Part shown: one piece after another, positions 35,220 through 44,650 of the stretch
How positions within the stretch are numbered: position 1 is the first letter of the stretch
How the letters are laid out: each line of letters starts with the position of its first letter
Assembly (NCBI RefSeq): GCF_011038795.1
Contig: NZ_JAAKDU010000002.1
Span: forward strand, 248,001 to 312,000
DNA: 64,000 nucleotides
Origin: Streptococcus tangpeifui
GTDB taxonomy: Bacteria > Bacillota > Bacilli > Lactobacillales > Streptococcaceae
Direction of reading: 5' to 3'
Notes under the pieces: generated by a model
Told to the model about the DNA's origin: nothing
The model's database searches: none
What the model saw: only the letters and a program-made list of their open reading frames with translations
Translations under genes and position numbers: made by a program

Positions 35220-38200
35220 ATGTTTGCCCCCTTAGATACTAAGACAGTATATAGTTTTATGGATAGTCTGATCGATCTTAAGTCTTATGTGCAAAAGGCT
35301 AAAGACTTGGGTTATAGTCATGTTGGTATTGCGGATAAGGACAATCTCTATGCAGCCTATCACTTTGCTGTAGAGGCAAAAAAAGAGGGTTTGCAGCCTG
35401 TTCTGGGCATCGAGCTAACCTTCCATCAGGATGATGAAATCTTCAGTGTGCTCCTGCTCGCTCTCAATACCCAAGGTTATAAAAATCTTCTCAAACTTTC
35501 TACGCTAAAAATGAGTGATGGGCTAATCTTAGAAGATTTATCAAATTATCAGCAGGGGTTGGCTATCCTAGTCCCTTATTTTGCTGGTCTTGAGAACCTG
35601 CAACTGCCGTTTGATTACTATATTGGAGTTTCTTTGGATAGTCCTCAGCAGGTTTACTCCAAACCTATTTTACCCTTACAGACGGTTCGTTATTTTTCTG
35701 AAGAAGAGCGAGAAAGTTTGCAGGTCCTTCATGCCATTTCGGACAATCTCCCTTTGAAAGATGTTCATCCGCCCAAGGCTCATCAGCAGCTTTATCCCCG
35801 GATTGAGATGGAGCAGCTTTTTCAAGAACGTTTTCCAGAGTCTTTGGAAAATTTGGAGCGAGTTTTAAATTCGGTTTCTTATCAGTTTGACCATGAACTA
35901 AAATTACCTCGCTTTAATCGCGATAAAGAGGCTGTAGTCGAGTTGCGAGAGCGAGCAGAAGCAGGACTCAAAGAAAAAGGGCTCTTTAATACCGCTTACC
36001 AAGAGCGTCTGGATAAGGAATTAGGGATTATCCATAAGATGGGTTTTGATGACTACTTTCTGATTGTTTGGGACCTTTTGCGGTTTGGTCGTTCTCGTCA
36101 CTATTATATGGGTATGGGCCGGGGCTCAGCTGCAGGAAGCTTGGTAGCCTTTGCTCTTGACATTACAGGCATTGATCCTATTAAAAACAATCTGCTCTTT
36201 GAACGCTTTTTGAATGAAGAACGTTATTCCATGCCAGATATTGATATCGACCTTCCTGATGTTTATCGGACTGAGTTTCTCCGCTATGTCAGAGATCGCT
36301 ACGGTAGTCGTCATTCAGCTCAGATTGTAACCTTTTCAACCTTTGGTGCTAAGCAGGCTATTCGAGATGTTTTCAAGCGCTTTGGAGCAGCTGAATATGA
36401 ACTGACTAACATCACCCGCAAAATTAGTTTTCGCGATGATCTGAGTTCTGCTTACGAAAAGAATATGTCTTTTCGGCAGATTATTAACAGCAAGCTGGAA
36501 TATCAAAAAGCTTTCACCATTGCAAAGAGGATTGAGGGGCTGCCCCGTCAGACCTCCATTCATGCAGCTGGTATTGTCATGAGTGATGATGACTTGACTG
36601 ACCATATTCCGCTCAAGGCTGGCGAAGATATGATGATTACCCAGTATGATGCAGGAGCAGTTGAAGCTAACGGCCTTTTGAAAATGGACTTCCTAGGCCT
36701 GCGTAATCTAACCTTCGTTCAACGAATGGCCGAAAAATTAGCAGAAGAACAAGGTGTTCAGCTGGATATCAAGAGCATTGATTTGGAAGATCCTGATACC
36801 CTAGCCCTCTTTGCTGCTGGCAAGACCAAGGGAATCTTTCAGTTTGAACAAGCTGGGGCCATCAATCTCTTGAAACGAATCAAGCCAGCCAAGTTTGAAG
36901 AAATCGTTGCTACGACAAGTCTTAATCGACCTGGAGCTAGTGATTATACTGAGAACTTTATCAATCGTAAATATGGTAAAGAAGCAGTTGACCTGATCGA
37001 TCCCTTGGTCGCTCCTATTTTAGAAGGGACTTACGGCATTATGCTTTATCAGGAGCAGGTCATGCAGATTGCTCAAGTGTTCGCTGGTTTCACATTGGGA
37101 AAGGCTGATCTTTTACGGCGAGCTATGTCCAAGAAAAACCAAGCAGAAATGCAGAAGATGGAAGCAGACTTTCTGCAAGGAGCTAAGGATTTGGGGCGCA
37201 ATCCGTCCACTGCTAAGGAGCTTTTTGAGCGGATGGCCAAGTTCGCAGGCTATGGTTTTAATCGCAGCCATGCTTTCGCCTATTCGGCTCTAGCCTTCCA
37301 ATTAGCTTATTTTAAGGCTCATTATCCTTCTATTTTTTATGATGTCATGCTCAACTATTCCAGCGCTGACTACATCACGGATGCTCTGCAAACTGATTTT
37401 ACAGTTGGTACCCTATCCATTAATACGGTTCCCTATAGAGATAAGATTTCGGATGGCATCATTTACATGGGTTTAAAGAATCTCAAGGGATTTCCTAGAG
37501 AACTAGCCTATTGGATTATTGAGCAGCGTCCTTTTAAGTCAATCGAAGATTTTTTGACTCGTCTGTCAGAAAACTATCAGAAGGTAGACTACATCCTCCC
37601 TTTAATTCAGATTGGTCTCTTTGACCAATTCGAACCTAATCGCCGTAAAATCGAAGAAAATTTAGAGTCTCTCTTCACCTTTGTTCATGAGCTGGGCAGT
37701 CTCTTTGCGGAATCTTCTTACAATTGGGTTCAGGCCGAAGATTATACAGCCAGTCAAAAGTACAATTTAGAAGTCGCTCTTTTAGGCGTTGGTATTAGTC
37801 CCCATCCGCTAGTCTCCTTAGCAAAAGATTTGAAGGGAAGTTACAGTCCATTTGAAGAATTGATTGCGAATAGTCAAACCAAGGTTTTAGGACAAATTGA
37901 ATCGGTGCGCGTGATTCGCACGAAATCCAAAGGAGAGCAGATGGCCTTTGTCAGTCTAACAGACACCAAGCAAAAATTGGACGTGACTGTTTTCCCCGAG
38001 GCTTATAGACAATGGAAGGCTTATCTTAAAGAAGGAGAAATCTATTATATAACTGGACGAGTCCAAGAGAGGGACGGCCATTTACAGTTGGTTCTCCAGT
38101 CTTTGGAACCGGTGAGCCAAGAGAAGTTTTGGATTCAGCTGGCTGACCATGCCCATGATCAAGAGATAGCCCAGATTTTACAAGCCTACCCAGGTTCTAT

Positions 38201-38324
38201 TCCAGTCGTCCTCCACTATCAGGATACGAACCAAACCATGCAGAGTCAGCAGCTCTTTGTAGCCAAGTCAGAAAAACTTCAAAAAGAGCTGACAAACTTT
38301 GTCATGAAAACGATTTATCATTAA
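35220..38324 (+). CDS. dnaE: DNA polymerase III alpha subunit, DnaE type
   Basis: 1034 residues, the replicative/lagging-strand initiating polymerase of low-GC bacteria. The N-terminal PHP domain (LDTKTVYSFMDSL...) lacks the HxH metal motif of an active PHP. Catalytic palm: GMGRGSAAGSLVAFAL and PDIDIDLPD. Tandem HhH region, then an OB-fold near 890-960 (VLGQIESVRVIRTKSKGEQMAFV). The start follows AAAGGACTACCA. A -10 TATAAT lies at 35181-35186. The short C-terminus matches streptococcal DnaE. Confidence 0.96.
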   Translation: MFAPLDTKTVYSFMDSLIDLKSYVQKAKDLGYSHVGIADKDNLYAAYHFAVEAKKEGLQPVLGIELTFHQDDEIFSVLLLALNTQGYKNLLKLSTLKMSDGLILEDLSNYQQGLAILVPYFAGLENLQLPFDYYIGVSLDSPQQVYSKPILPLQTVRYFSEEERESLQVLHAISDNLPLKDVHPPKAHQQLYPRIEMEQLFQERFPESLENLERVLNSVSYQFDHELKLPRFNRDKEAVVELRERAEAGLKEKGLFNTAYQERLDKELGIIHKMGFDDYFLIVWDLLRFGRSRHYYMGMGRGSAAGSLVAFALDITGIDPIKNNLLFERFLNEERYSMPDIDIDLPDVYRTEFLRYVRDRYGSRHSAQIVTFSTFGAKQAIRDVFKRFGAAEYELTNITRKISFRDDLSSAYEKNMSFRQIINSKLEYQKAFTIAKRIEGLPRQTSIHAAGIVMSDDDLTDHIPLKAGEDMMITQYDAGAVEANGLLKMDFLGLRNLTFVQRMAEKLAEEQGVQLDIKSIDLEDPDTLALFAAGKTKGIFQFEQAGAINLLKRIKPAKFEEIVATTSLNRPGASDYTENFINRKYGKEAVDLIDPLVAPILEGTYGIMLYQEQVMQIAQVFAGFTLGKADLLRRAMSKKNQAEMQKMEADFLQGAKDLGRNPSTAKELFERMAKFAGYGFNRSHAFAYSALAFQLAYFKAHYPSIFYDVMLNYSSADYITDALQTDFTVGTLSINTVPYRDKISDGIIYMGLKNLKGFPRELAYWIIEQRPFKSIEDFLTRLSENYQKVDYILPLIQIGLFDQFEPNRRKIEENLESLFTFVHELGSLFAESSYNWVQAEDYTASQKYNLEVALLGVGISPHPLVSLAKDLKGSYSPFEELIANSQTKVLGQIESVRVIRTKSKGEQMAFVSLTDTKQKLDVTVFPEAYRQWKAYLKEGEIYYITGRVQERDGHLQLVLQSLEPVSQEKFWIQLADHAHDQEIAQILQAYPGSIPVVLHYQDTNQTMQSQQLFVAKSEKLQKELTNFVMKTIYH

Positions 38325-38363
38325 AAAAATTCCGAAAAAAGAGCATTTTAAAAACGAATGTGC

Positions 38364-38369
38364 TATAAT
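38364..38369 (+). promoter_or_regulatory. -10 of pfkA-pyk
   Basis: TATAAT preceded by TGC (extended -10). The -35 is poor. The ribosome site AAAGGAG is at 38389-38395. Confidence 0.6.
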
Positions 38370-38372
38370 TAA

Positions 38373-39419
<1,047 letters not shown>

Positions 39420-39493
39420 TCAGCCCAACAATTATTAAATCTAGTTAATCCTATCCCAAAAGGGATGTAAAATAGAGGGAGTTCATATTTATC

Positions 39494-40996
39494 ATGAATA
39501 AACGCGTAAAAATCGTTGCAACACTTGGTCCTGCGGTAGAGATCCGTGGTGGTAAAAAATTTGGTGATGATGGTTATTGGAGTGAAAGCCTTGATCATGA
39601 AGCATCAGCAAAAAACATCGCTGGTTTAATCGAAGAAGGTGCTAATGTTTTCCGCTTCAACTTCTCACATGGTGACCACGCAGAACAAGGGGAACGTATG
39701 GAAGTTGTCCGTAAGGCAGAAGAAATCGCTGGTCAAAAAGTTGGTTTCTTGTTGGATACAAAAGGGCCTGAAATCCGTACAGAATTGTTTGCAGATGACG
39801 CTAAAGAATACTCTTATAAAACTGGTGACAAGCTTCGTGTCGCAACGAAACAAGGGATTCAATCTACAAAAGATGTGATTGCCTTGAATGTTGCCGGCGC
39901 ACTTGATATCTTTGATGATGTTGAAATTGGTAAGCAAATCCTTGTTGACGACGGTAAACTTGGTCTTCGTGTTGTTGGTAAAGATGCTGCGACTCGTGAG
40001 TTTGAAGTTGAAGTTGAAAATGATGGTATCATTGCTAAACAAAAGGGTGTGAATATCCCTTATACCAAGATTCCTTTCCCAGCTTTAGCAGAACGTGATA
40101 ATGCTGATATTCGCTTTGGTTTGGAACAAGGTCTTAACTTCATCGCTATTTCATTTGTCCGTACGGCTAAAGACGTTAACGAAGTTCGAGCTATCTGTGA
40201 AGAAACAGGTAATGGACATGTGAAATTGTTAGCTAAAATCGAAAATCAACAAGGAATTGATAATATCGATGAAATCATTGATGCTGCGGACGGTATCATG
40301 ATTGCGCGTGGTGATATGGGTATTGAAGTCCCATTTGAAATGGTTCCAGTTTACCAAAAGATGATCATTACTAAAGTTAACGCTGCTGGTAAAATTGCTA
40401 TCACAGCCACCAACATGCTTGAAACAATGACTGATAAGCCACGTGCAACACGTTCAGAAGTATCTGACGTCTTCAATGCCGTTATCGACGGTACTGATGG
40501 TACAATGTTGTCTGGTGAGTCTGCAAATGGTAAGTACCCACGCGAATCAGTTCGTACTATGGCTACCGTTGATAAGAACGCTCAAACGCTTCTCAGTGAA
40601 TACGGCCGGTTGGATTCTTCTAAATTTGAACGTTCAACCAAGACAGAAGTGGTGGCATCAGCTGTTAAAGATGCTACTAACTCTATGAACATCAAATTGG
40701 TCGTAACCATTACAGAGTCTGGAAATACTGCTCGTCTGATTTCTAAGTATCGTCCGGAAGCTGATATTTTGGCTGTTACTTTTGATGAGATTACTCAAAA
40801 ATCACTTATGCTTAACTGGGGTGTCATCCCAGTCGTAACTGATAAACCTGCATCTACTGATGACATGTTTGAAGTTGCTGAACGTGAAGCAGTGAAATCT
40901 GGCTTGGTTGAATCAGGTGATGACATCGTTATCGTTGCTGGTGTTCCTGTTGGTTCAGGTGGTACCAACACTATGCGTGTTCGCACTGTGAAATAA
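39494..40996 (+). CDS. pyk: Pyruvate kinase
   Basis: Final ATP-forming step of glycolysis. 500 residues. KIVATLGPAVE, FRFNFSHGDH, LLDTKGPEIRTE, the active-site segment LLAKIENQQGIDNIDEI, MIARGDMG and TATNMLETMTDKPRATRSE with the allosteric-domain ending NTMRVRTVK. No extra C-terminal PEP-utiliser domain. Terminator 20 bases after the stop. Confidence 0.98.
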   Translation: MNKRVKIVATLGPAVEIRGGKKFGDDGYWSESLDHEASAKNIAGLIEEGANVFRFNFSHGDHAEQGERMEVVRKAEEIAGQKVGFLLDTKGPEIRTELFADDAKEYSYKTGDKLRVATKQGIQSTKDVIALNVAGALDIFDDVEIGKQILVDDGKLGLRVVGKDAATREFEVEVENDGIIAKQKGVNIPYTKIPFPALAERDNADIRFGLEQGLNFIAISFVRTAKDVNEVRAICEETGNGHVKLLAKIENQQGIDNIDEIIDAADGIMIARGDMGIEVPFEMVPVYQKMIITKVNAAGKIAITATNMLETMTDKPRATRSEVSDVFNAVIDGTDGTMLSGESANGKYPRESVRTMATVDKNAQTLLSEYGRLDSSKFERSTKTEVVASAVKDATNSMNIKLVVTITESGNTARLISKYRPEADILAVTFDEITQKSLMLNWGVIPVVTDKPASTDDMFEVAEREAVKSGLVESGDDIVIVAGVPVGSGGTNTMRVRTVK

Positions 40997-41015
40997 GCTA
41001 TTGAAAAGCTCTATG

Positions 41016-41046
41016 AAAGCTATCACAGAAATGTGGTGGCTTTTTT
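41016..41046 (+). terminator. Terminator after pyk
   Basis: AAAGCTATCACA / TGTGGTGGCTTT (two G-T pairs) with loop GAAA and six T. Confidence 0.85.
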
Positions 41047-41049
41047 GAC

Positions 41050-41470
41050 TGCTTGTCTCTGGAAGTTTGGACAGTAAGGAAGAGTTTCTGCGGAAAATAA
41101 ACGAGATTTCAAATTTAGAATATATTATGAGCCACATGAAAAAAGGTAATTCCTAACATTGAAATTTCTTCATAAATAACAGCAACGTCAGTCAGATCCT
41201 AGATCTATGGGGCTACATTACTTTTGTGAGATGGCAGTGAGTCTAAGATATCTTGTATGAGTGTATATCTCATCAGCCTTGGCATGTTACCCCTGTTGAT
41301 AAATTCGAGATCGAGAATACTATGCAATTTCTCCACGGTGATGCTAGCAGCTAGGAAAAAATACCGTTACAAATACCTAATTTAGTCCTCTAAGTCAAGG
41401 TGATCCTGTCATGTTTCTGTTGTTTTCTGATAGGGATTTGTTAAGTCGCTGGCCTTTTCTAATCAATAAA
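41050..41470. other. Intergenic, no gene
   Basis: About 420 bases with no open frame of note and no recognisable family. The phrase TTTTGTGAGATG occurs here (41223-41234) and at 3897-3908, perhaps another trace of dispersed repeats. Confidence 0.4.
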
Positions 41471-41477
41471 GAAATGT

Positions 41478-41483
41478 TATAAT
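41478..41483 (+). promoter_or_regulatory. -10 of the signal-peptidase-like gene
   Basis: TATAAT with upstream TGT (extended -10), 23 bases before the start; ribosome site GGAAGGAG. Confidence 0.65.
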
Positions 41484-41506
41484 GTAGGTCACTGGAAGGA
41501 GTTTCT

Positions 41507-42067
41507 ATGGTTAGACGTGATCTTATAAGAAACATTATTATTTTTTTAGTCCTCATATTAGCATTTATCTTACTGCGTATCTTTTTGTTTTCAACAGTTA
41601 GGATAACATCCGATACAGAAAATCATTATCTTAAAAAGGGCGATTTAGTGACAGTCGTTCACAAGCGCATCCCTACATATAAGGATTTTGTCGTCTATAA
41701 GGTTGACAGTAAGGAATATATTGGCCGGATTGTTGCCAAATCTAATCAAACAGTGACTTCCATGGATGATGTTCTCTATGTTGATAATAAGGTAAAAAAT
41801 GAAACCTACCTAAAAAAAGAAAAGGACGCCTTTCTCAAGAAGGCTCAACCAGGTCAATACTTTACGGAAGATTTTACAGCTCAGACGATTGGTAAGAGTG
41901 ATAAGGTCACTAAGGTTCCAAAAAATTCCTACTTGATTCTAAATGACGAGCGTCAAAATAAAAATGATAGCCGTAAGTTCGGATTCATTTCCAAAAAGCA
42001 AATCAAGGGAGTCGTTTCCTTCAGGCTTTGGCCTCTGAGTAAATTCGGTTTTGTAACTGTGGAGTAG
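41507..42067 (+). CDS. Signal peptidase I-like protein with altered catalytic residues
   Basis: 186 residues with one N-terminal membrane segment (about 9-28) and the S26 beta-domain: KKGDLVTV, DFVVYK, GYFTEDF-like segment, and a C-terminal SYLILNDERQNKNDSRKFGFISKKQIKG, the conserved box E (normally GDNRxxSxDSRxFGxV). The Ser-Met-x-Pro active site is replaced by T34-S35-D36-T37, and where the general-base Lys is expected (KRVIG) the sequence is G73-R74-I75-V76. It may be inactive or have another role, as proposed for inactive signal peptidase paralogues in other Firmicutes. Position between pyk and glmS is conserved in mutans streptococci. Confidence 0.8.
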   Translation: MVRRDLIRNIIIFLVLILAFILLRIFLFSTVRITSDTENHYLKKGDLVTVVHKRIPTYKDFVVYKVDSKEYIGRIVAKSNQTVTSMDDVLYVDNKVKNETYLKKEKDAFLKKAQPGQYFTEDFTAQTIGKSDKVTKVPKNSYLILNDERQNKNDSRKFGFISKKQIKGVVSFRLWPLSKFGFVTVE

Positions 42068-42084
42068 CTTTGCTACTCTTTTTT
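42062..42084 (+). terminator. Terminator overlapping the stop codon
   Basis: GAGTAGC/GCTACTC, loop TTT, then six T. The TAG stop codon at 42065-42067 is part of the stem. Confidence 0.82.
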
Positions 42085-42247
42085 GTCGCAGATAGATCGT
42101 TTCGTGCAATCTCCTCTAGCTAGCAAGGAAATGCCATTCTCAAATATTATCTTGCTTGGGAAGAGAAACTGAATCCCGATTAGCAAAAAACTGAGCTAGG
42201 GACTGTGGCTTCTTAGGCAGTAAGTTGAGATGTTTAGGGCTAATTGA

Positions 42248-42336
42248 ACTATACCAATTTTTCTCTTGACAAAGTGAAAACATTTAAATATACTGTATTT
42301 ATCGTGATTGGTTTCAAGAATAGACTAGACCAATTT
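42248..42336 (+). promoter_or_regulatory. Probable operator pair flanking the glmS promoter
   Basis: ACTATACCAATTT (42248-42260) and ACTAGACCAATTT (42324-42336) are direct repeats, 12 of 13 bases identical, one just upstream of the -35 and one in the 5' leader. ATTGGT (42306-42311) adds an inverted half. The TAGACCAAT core is like GntR-type NagR sites (TGGTCTAGACCA), so NagR control is my guess. Confidence 0.55.
42266..42294 (+). promoter_or_regulatory. glmS promoter
   Basis: TTGACA (42266-42271), 17-base spacer, TATACT (42289-42294). A leader of about 85 bases follows. Confidence 0.88.
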
Positions 42337-42358
42337 AAAGCGAAATAGAAAAAGGAGA

Positions 42359-42373
42359 GGTAGCTTAGCTACC
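42359..42373 (+). promoter_or_regulatory. Hairpin between ribosome site and glmS start
   Basis: GGTAGC TTA GCTACC forms a perfect small hairpin. The Shine-Dalgarno-like GGAGAGG (42354-42360) overlaps its 5' arm and is 24 bases from the ATG, too far unless the hairpin folds and brings the two together. Confidence 0.55.
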
Positions 42374-42384
42374 GATTAAAAAGT

Positions 42385-44196
42385 ATGTGTGGAATTGTCG
42401 GTGTTGTCGGAAATCCAGAGGCAACTGATATTTTAATTCAAGGTTTGGAAAAATTGGAATACCGTGGCTATGATTCAGCCGGTATTTATGTGACGGATGG
42501 TCAATCAAGTCATCTGATTAAGGCTGTCGGGCGGATTGCTGAATTGGCAGCTAAAGTTGGCAATATAAAAGGAACTGCTGGCGTTGGTCATACGCGCTGG
42601 GCAACCCATGGACCGGCAAGCGAGGTCAATGCTCACCCTCATCAATCACAAACAGGACGTTTCACCTTGGTGCATAACGGTGTGATTGAAAACTATCTTG
42701 ATATTAAAAATACCTATCTTGCTGACCATGATTTCAAGGGGCAGACAGATACAGAAATTGCGGTGCATCTGATTGGTAAATTTGTCGAAGAAGATGGCCT
42801 CGATGTTTTATCTGCCTTCAAGAAAGCTCTTTCTATTATTGAAGGATCTTATGCCTTCGCCTTCATGGATGCTAATGATAGCGAAACGATCTATGTTGCC
42901 AAGAATAAATCACCGCTTTTGATCGGCTTGGGTGATGGCTACAATATGGTTTGTTCCGATGCCATGGCTATGATTCGCGAAACTAACCAGTTCATGGAAA
43001 TTCATGATAAAGAGCTGGTTGTTGTTAAAGCTGACAGTGTTCAAGTGCAGGACTATGATGGCAATGTGCAAGAACGTTCTAGCTACACAGCAGAGTTAGA
43101 CTTATCTGATATTGGTAAGGGAACCTATCCTTTCTATATGCTGAAAGAAATTGATGAACAGCCAACCGTTATGCGCAAGCTTATCAATACTTATGCAGAT
43201 AGTCAAGGTAAAATGACGGTTGATCCTGCCATTGTTAAATCTGTTCAAGAGGCTGATCGTATTTATATCTTGGCAGCCGGAACCTCTTATAACGCTGGTT
43301 TTGCTGCCAAATCAATGTTTGAACAGTTGACGGATACGCCAGTTGAGCTTGGCGTTGCTTCTGAATGGGGCTATAATATGCCCCTTTTGAGCAAGAAACC
43401 TATGTTCGTTCTTCTCAGCCAATCTGGTGAAACGGCTGACAGCCGTCAGGTCTTGGTTAAGGCCAATGCCATGGGAATTCCAAGTTTGACTGTAACGAAT
43501 GTTCCAGGTTCTACCTTATCGCGTGAAGCAACTTATACGATGCTCCTTCATGCTGGTCCAGAAATTGCTGTTGCTTCTACTAAGGCCTATACGGCTCAAA
43601 TTGCAGCTCTTGCCTTCTTGGCTAAGGCTGTCGGTGAAGCCAATGGTAAGCAAGAAGCTCTTGACTTTGATTTAGTTCATGAATTATCCATCGTAGCTCA
43701 ATCCATCGAATCAACCTTATCTGAAAAAGATGTCATCGCTAAGAAGGTTGAAAAGCTCTTGCCAACCAGCCGCAACGCTTTTTACATCGGTCGCGGTACT
43801 GATTATTTCGTGGCTATGGAAGCTTCCCTCAAGCTCAAAGAAATCTCTTATATCCAATGTGAAGGTTTTGCGGCTGGTGAGCTTAAACACGGGACAATTT
43901 CTTTGATTGAAGAAGGAGTACCAGTTCTAGCTCTTATCTCTTCCAGTCCTAAAGTAGCTGCCCACACTCGTGGTAATATCCAAGAAGTGGCAGCCCGTGG
44001 TGCCAGTGTATTGACTGTTGTCGAAGAAGATCTGGCAACAGATGCTGATGATATTATTGTCAATAAGGTCCACCCTTATTTAGCTCCAATCTCTATGGTT
44101 ATCCCAACTCAACTGATTGCTTACTTTGCTTCCTTGCAGCGCGGATTGGATGTTGATAAACCGCGTAACTTGGCCAAAGCTGTTACCGTAGAATAG
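42385..44196 (+). CDS. glmS: Glucosamine-6-phosphate synthase (glutamine-hydrolysing)
   Basis: Makes glucosamine-6-phosphate from fructose-6-phosphate and glutamine, for cell-wall synthesis. 603 residues. The N-terminal MCGIVGVVG puts the nucleophile Cys at position 2 (residue 1 after Met removal); GHTRWATHG follows. Two SIS domains: AAGTSYNAGFAAK and SQSGETADS, then GRGTDYFVAMEASLKLKE. C-terminal KPRNLAKAVTVE is the family's ending. No glmS ribozyme is seen in the leader. Confidence 0.97.
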   Translation: MCGIVGVVGNPEATDILIQGLEKLEYRGYDSAGIYVTDGQSSHLIKAVGRIAELAAKVGNIKGTAGVGHTRWATHGPASEVNAHPHQSQTGRFTLVHNGVIENYLDIKNTYLADHDFKGQTDTEIAVHLIGKFVEEDGLDVLSAFKKALSIIEGSYAFAFMDANDSETIYVAKNKSPLLIGLGDGYNMVCSDAMAMIRETNQFMEIHDKELVVVKADSVQVQDYDGNVQERSSYTAELDLSDIGKGTYPFYMLKEIDEQPTVMRKLINTYADSQGKMTVDPAIVKSVQEADRIYILAAGTSYNAGFAAKSMFEQLTDTPVELGVASEWGYNMPLLSKKPMFVLLSQSGETADSRQVLVKANAMGIPSLTVTNVPGSTLSREATYTMLLHAGPEIAVASTKAYTAQIAALAFLAKAVGEANGKQEALDFDLVHELSIVAQSIESTLSEKDVIAKKVEKLLPTSRNAFYIGRGTDYFVAMEASLKLKEISYIQCEGFAAGELKHGTISLIEEGVPVLALISSSPKVAAHTRGNIQEVAARGASVLTVVEEDLATDADDIIVNKVHPYLAPISMVIPTQLIAYFASLQRGLDVDKPRNLAKAVTVE

Positions 44197-44386
44197 CAAG
44201 AGAAGGCGATAAGAAAAGGACTGGGTGGCTAGAAACAGGCCTAAGTGATGATTTCCAGCGACTGCCTAGGCTTTCTGATTATATTGAACAGAGAAGAGAG
44301 CATAAAGCTTTTGTTACTGATGCTTAAAGGAAAAAGCTCATGTGACAGCTTCAACGGTTGACTCGTCTATACTTATTTTAAAAATC
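44197..44386. other. Intergenic, no gene
   Basis: Nothing recognised between the glmS stop and the terminator at 44387. Confidence 0.4.
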
Positions 44387-44415
44387 AAGCTTAAGAAGTT
44401 TTTCTTAGGCTTTTT
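44387..44415 (+). terminator. Probable terminator upstream of the mtl operon
   Basis: AAGCTTAAGAA / TTCTTAGGCTT (one G-T pair), then TTTTT, about 190 bases after glmS. Confidence 0.65.
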
Positions 44416-44453
44416 GAATGGCTTGAGTTGATGTCTCCAATAAGCCGAGCAGC

Positions 44454-44531
44454 TTTGTCAAAGATTTGTCTTTGTGGCAAAGATTTTTTGCCAAAGTTTG
44501 AGTGTTTTGGCAAAAAGAAAAGTCTTATAAT
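44454..44531 (+). promoter_or_regulatory. mtl promoter with repeated TTTGGCAAA sites
   Basis: -10 TATAAT at 44526-44531 with no good -35, as for an activated promoter. Upstream are four related sites: TTTGTCAAA (44454), TGGCAAA (44475), TTTGCCAAA (44487), TTTTGGCAAA (44505); the middle two form the inverted pair GGCAAA/TTTGCC. Likely bound by MtlR, encoded in the operon. Confidence 0.6.
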
Positions 44532-44650
44532 AAAATCGTAGAAGATTGAAAGGAAACGAATAAGCTGCAGGAGAGAAAACACTCATCTCACTGGAGATTT
44601 TAATTTAGTTTCTAGTTTTCAATAATTCCATTTTAAAGGAGGATATCTTC

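Noticed and set aside
42295..42384. glmS ribozyme
   Set aside because: The leader is about 85 bases and has no ribozyme core; streptococci normally lack it.
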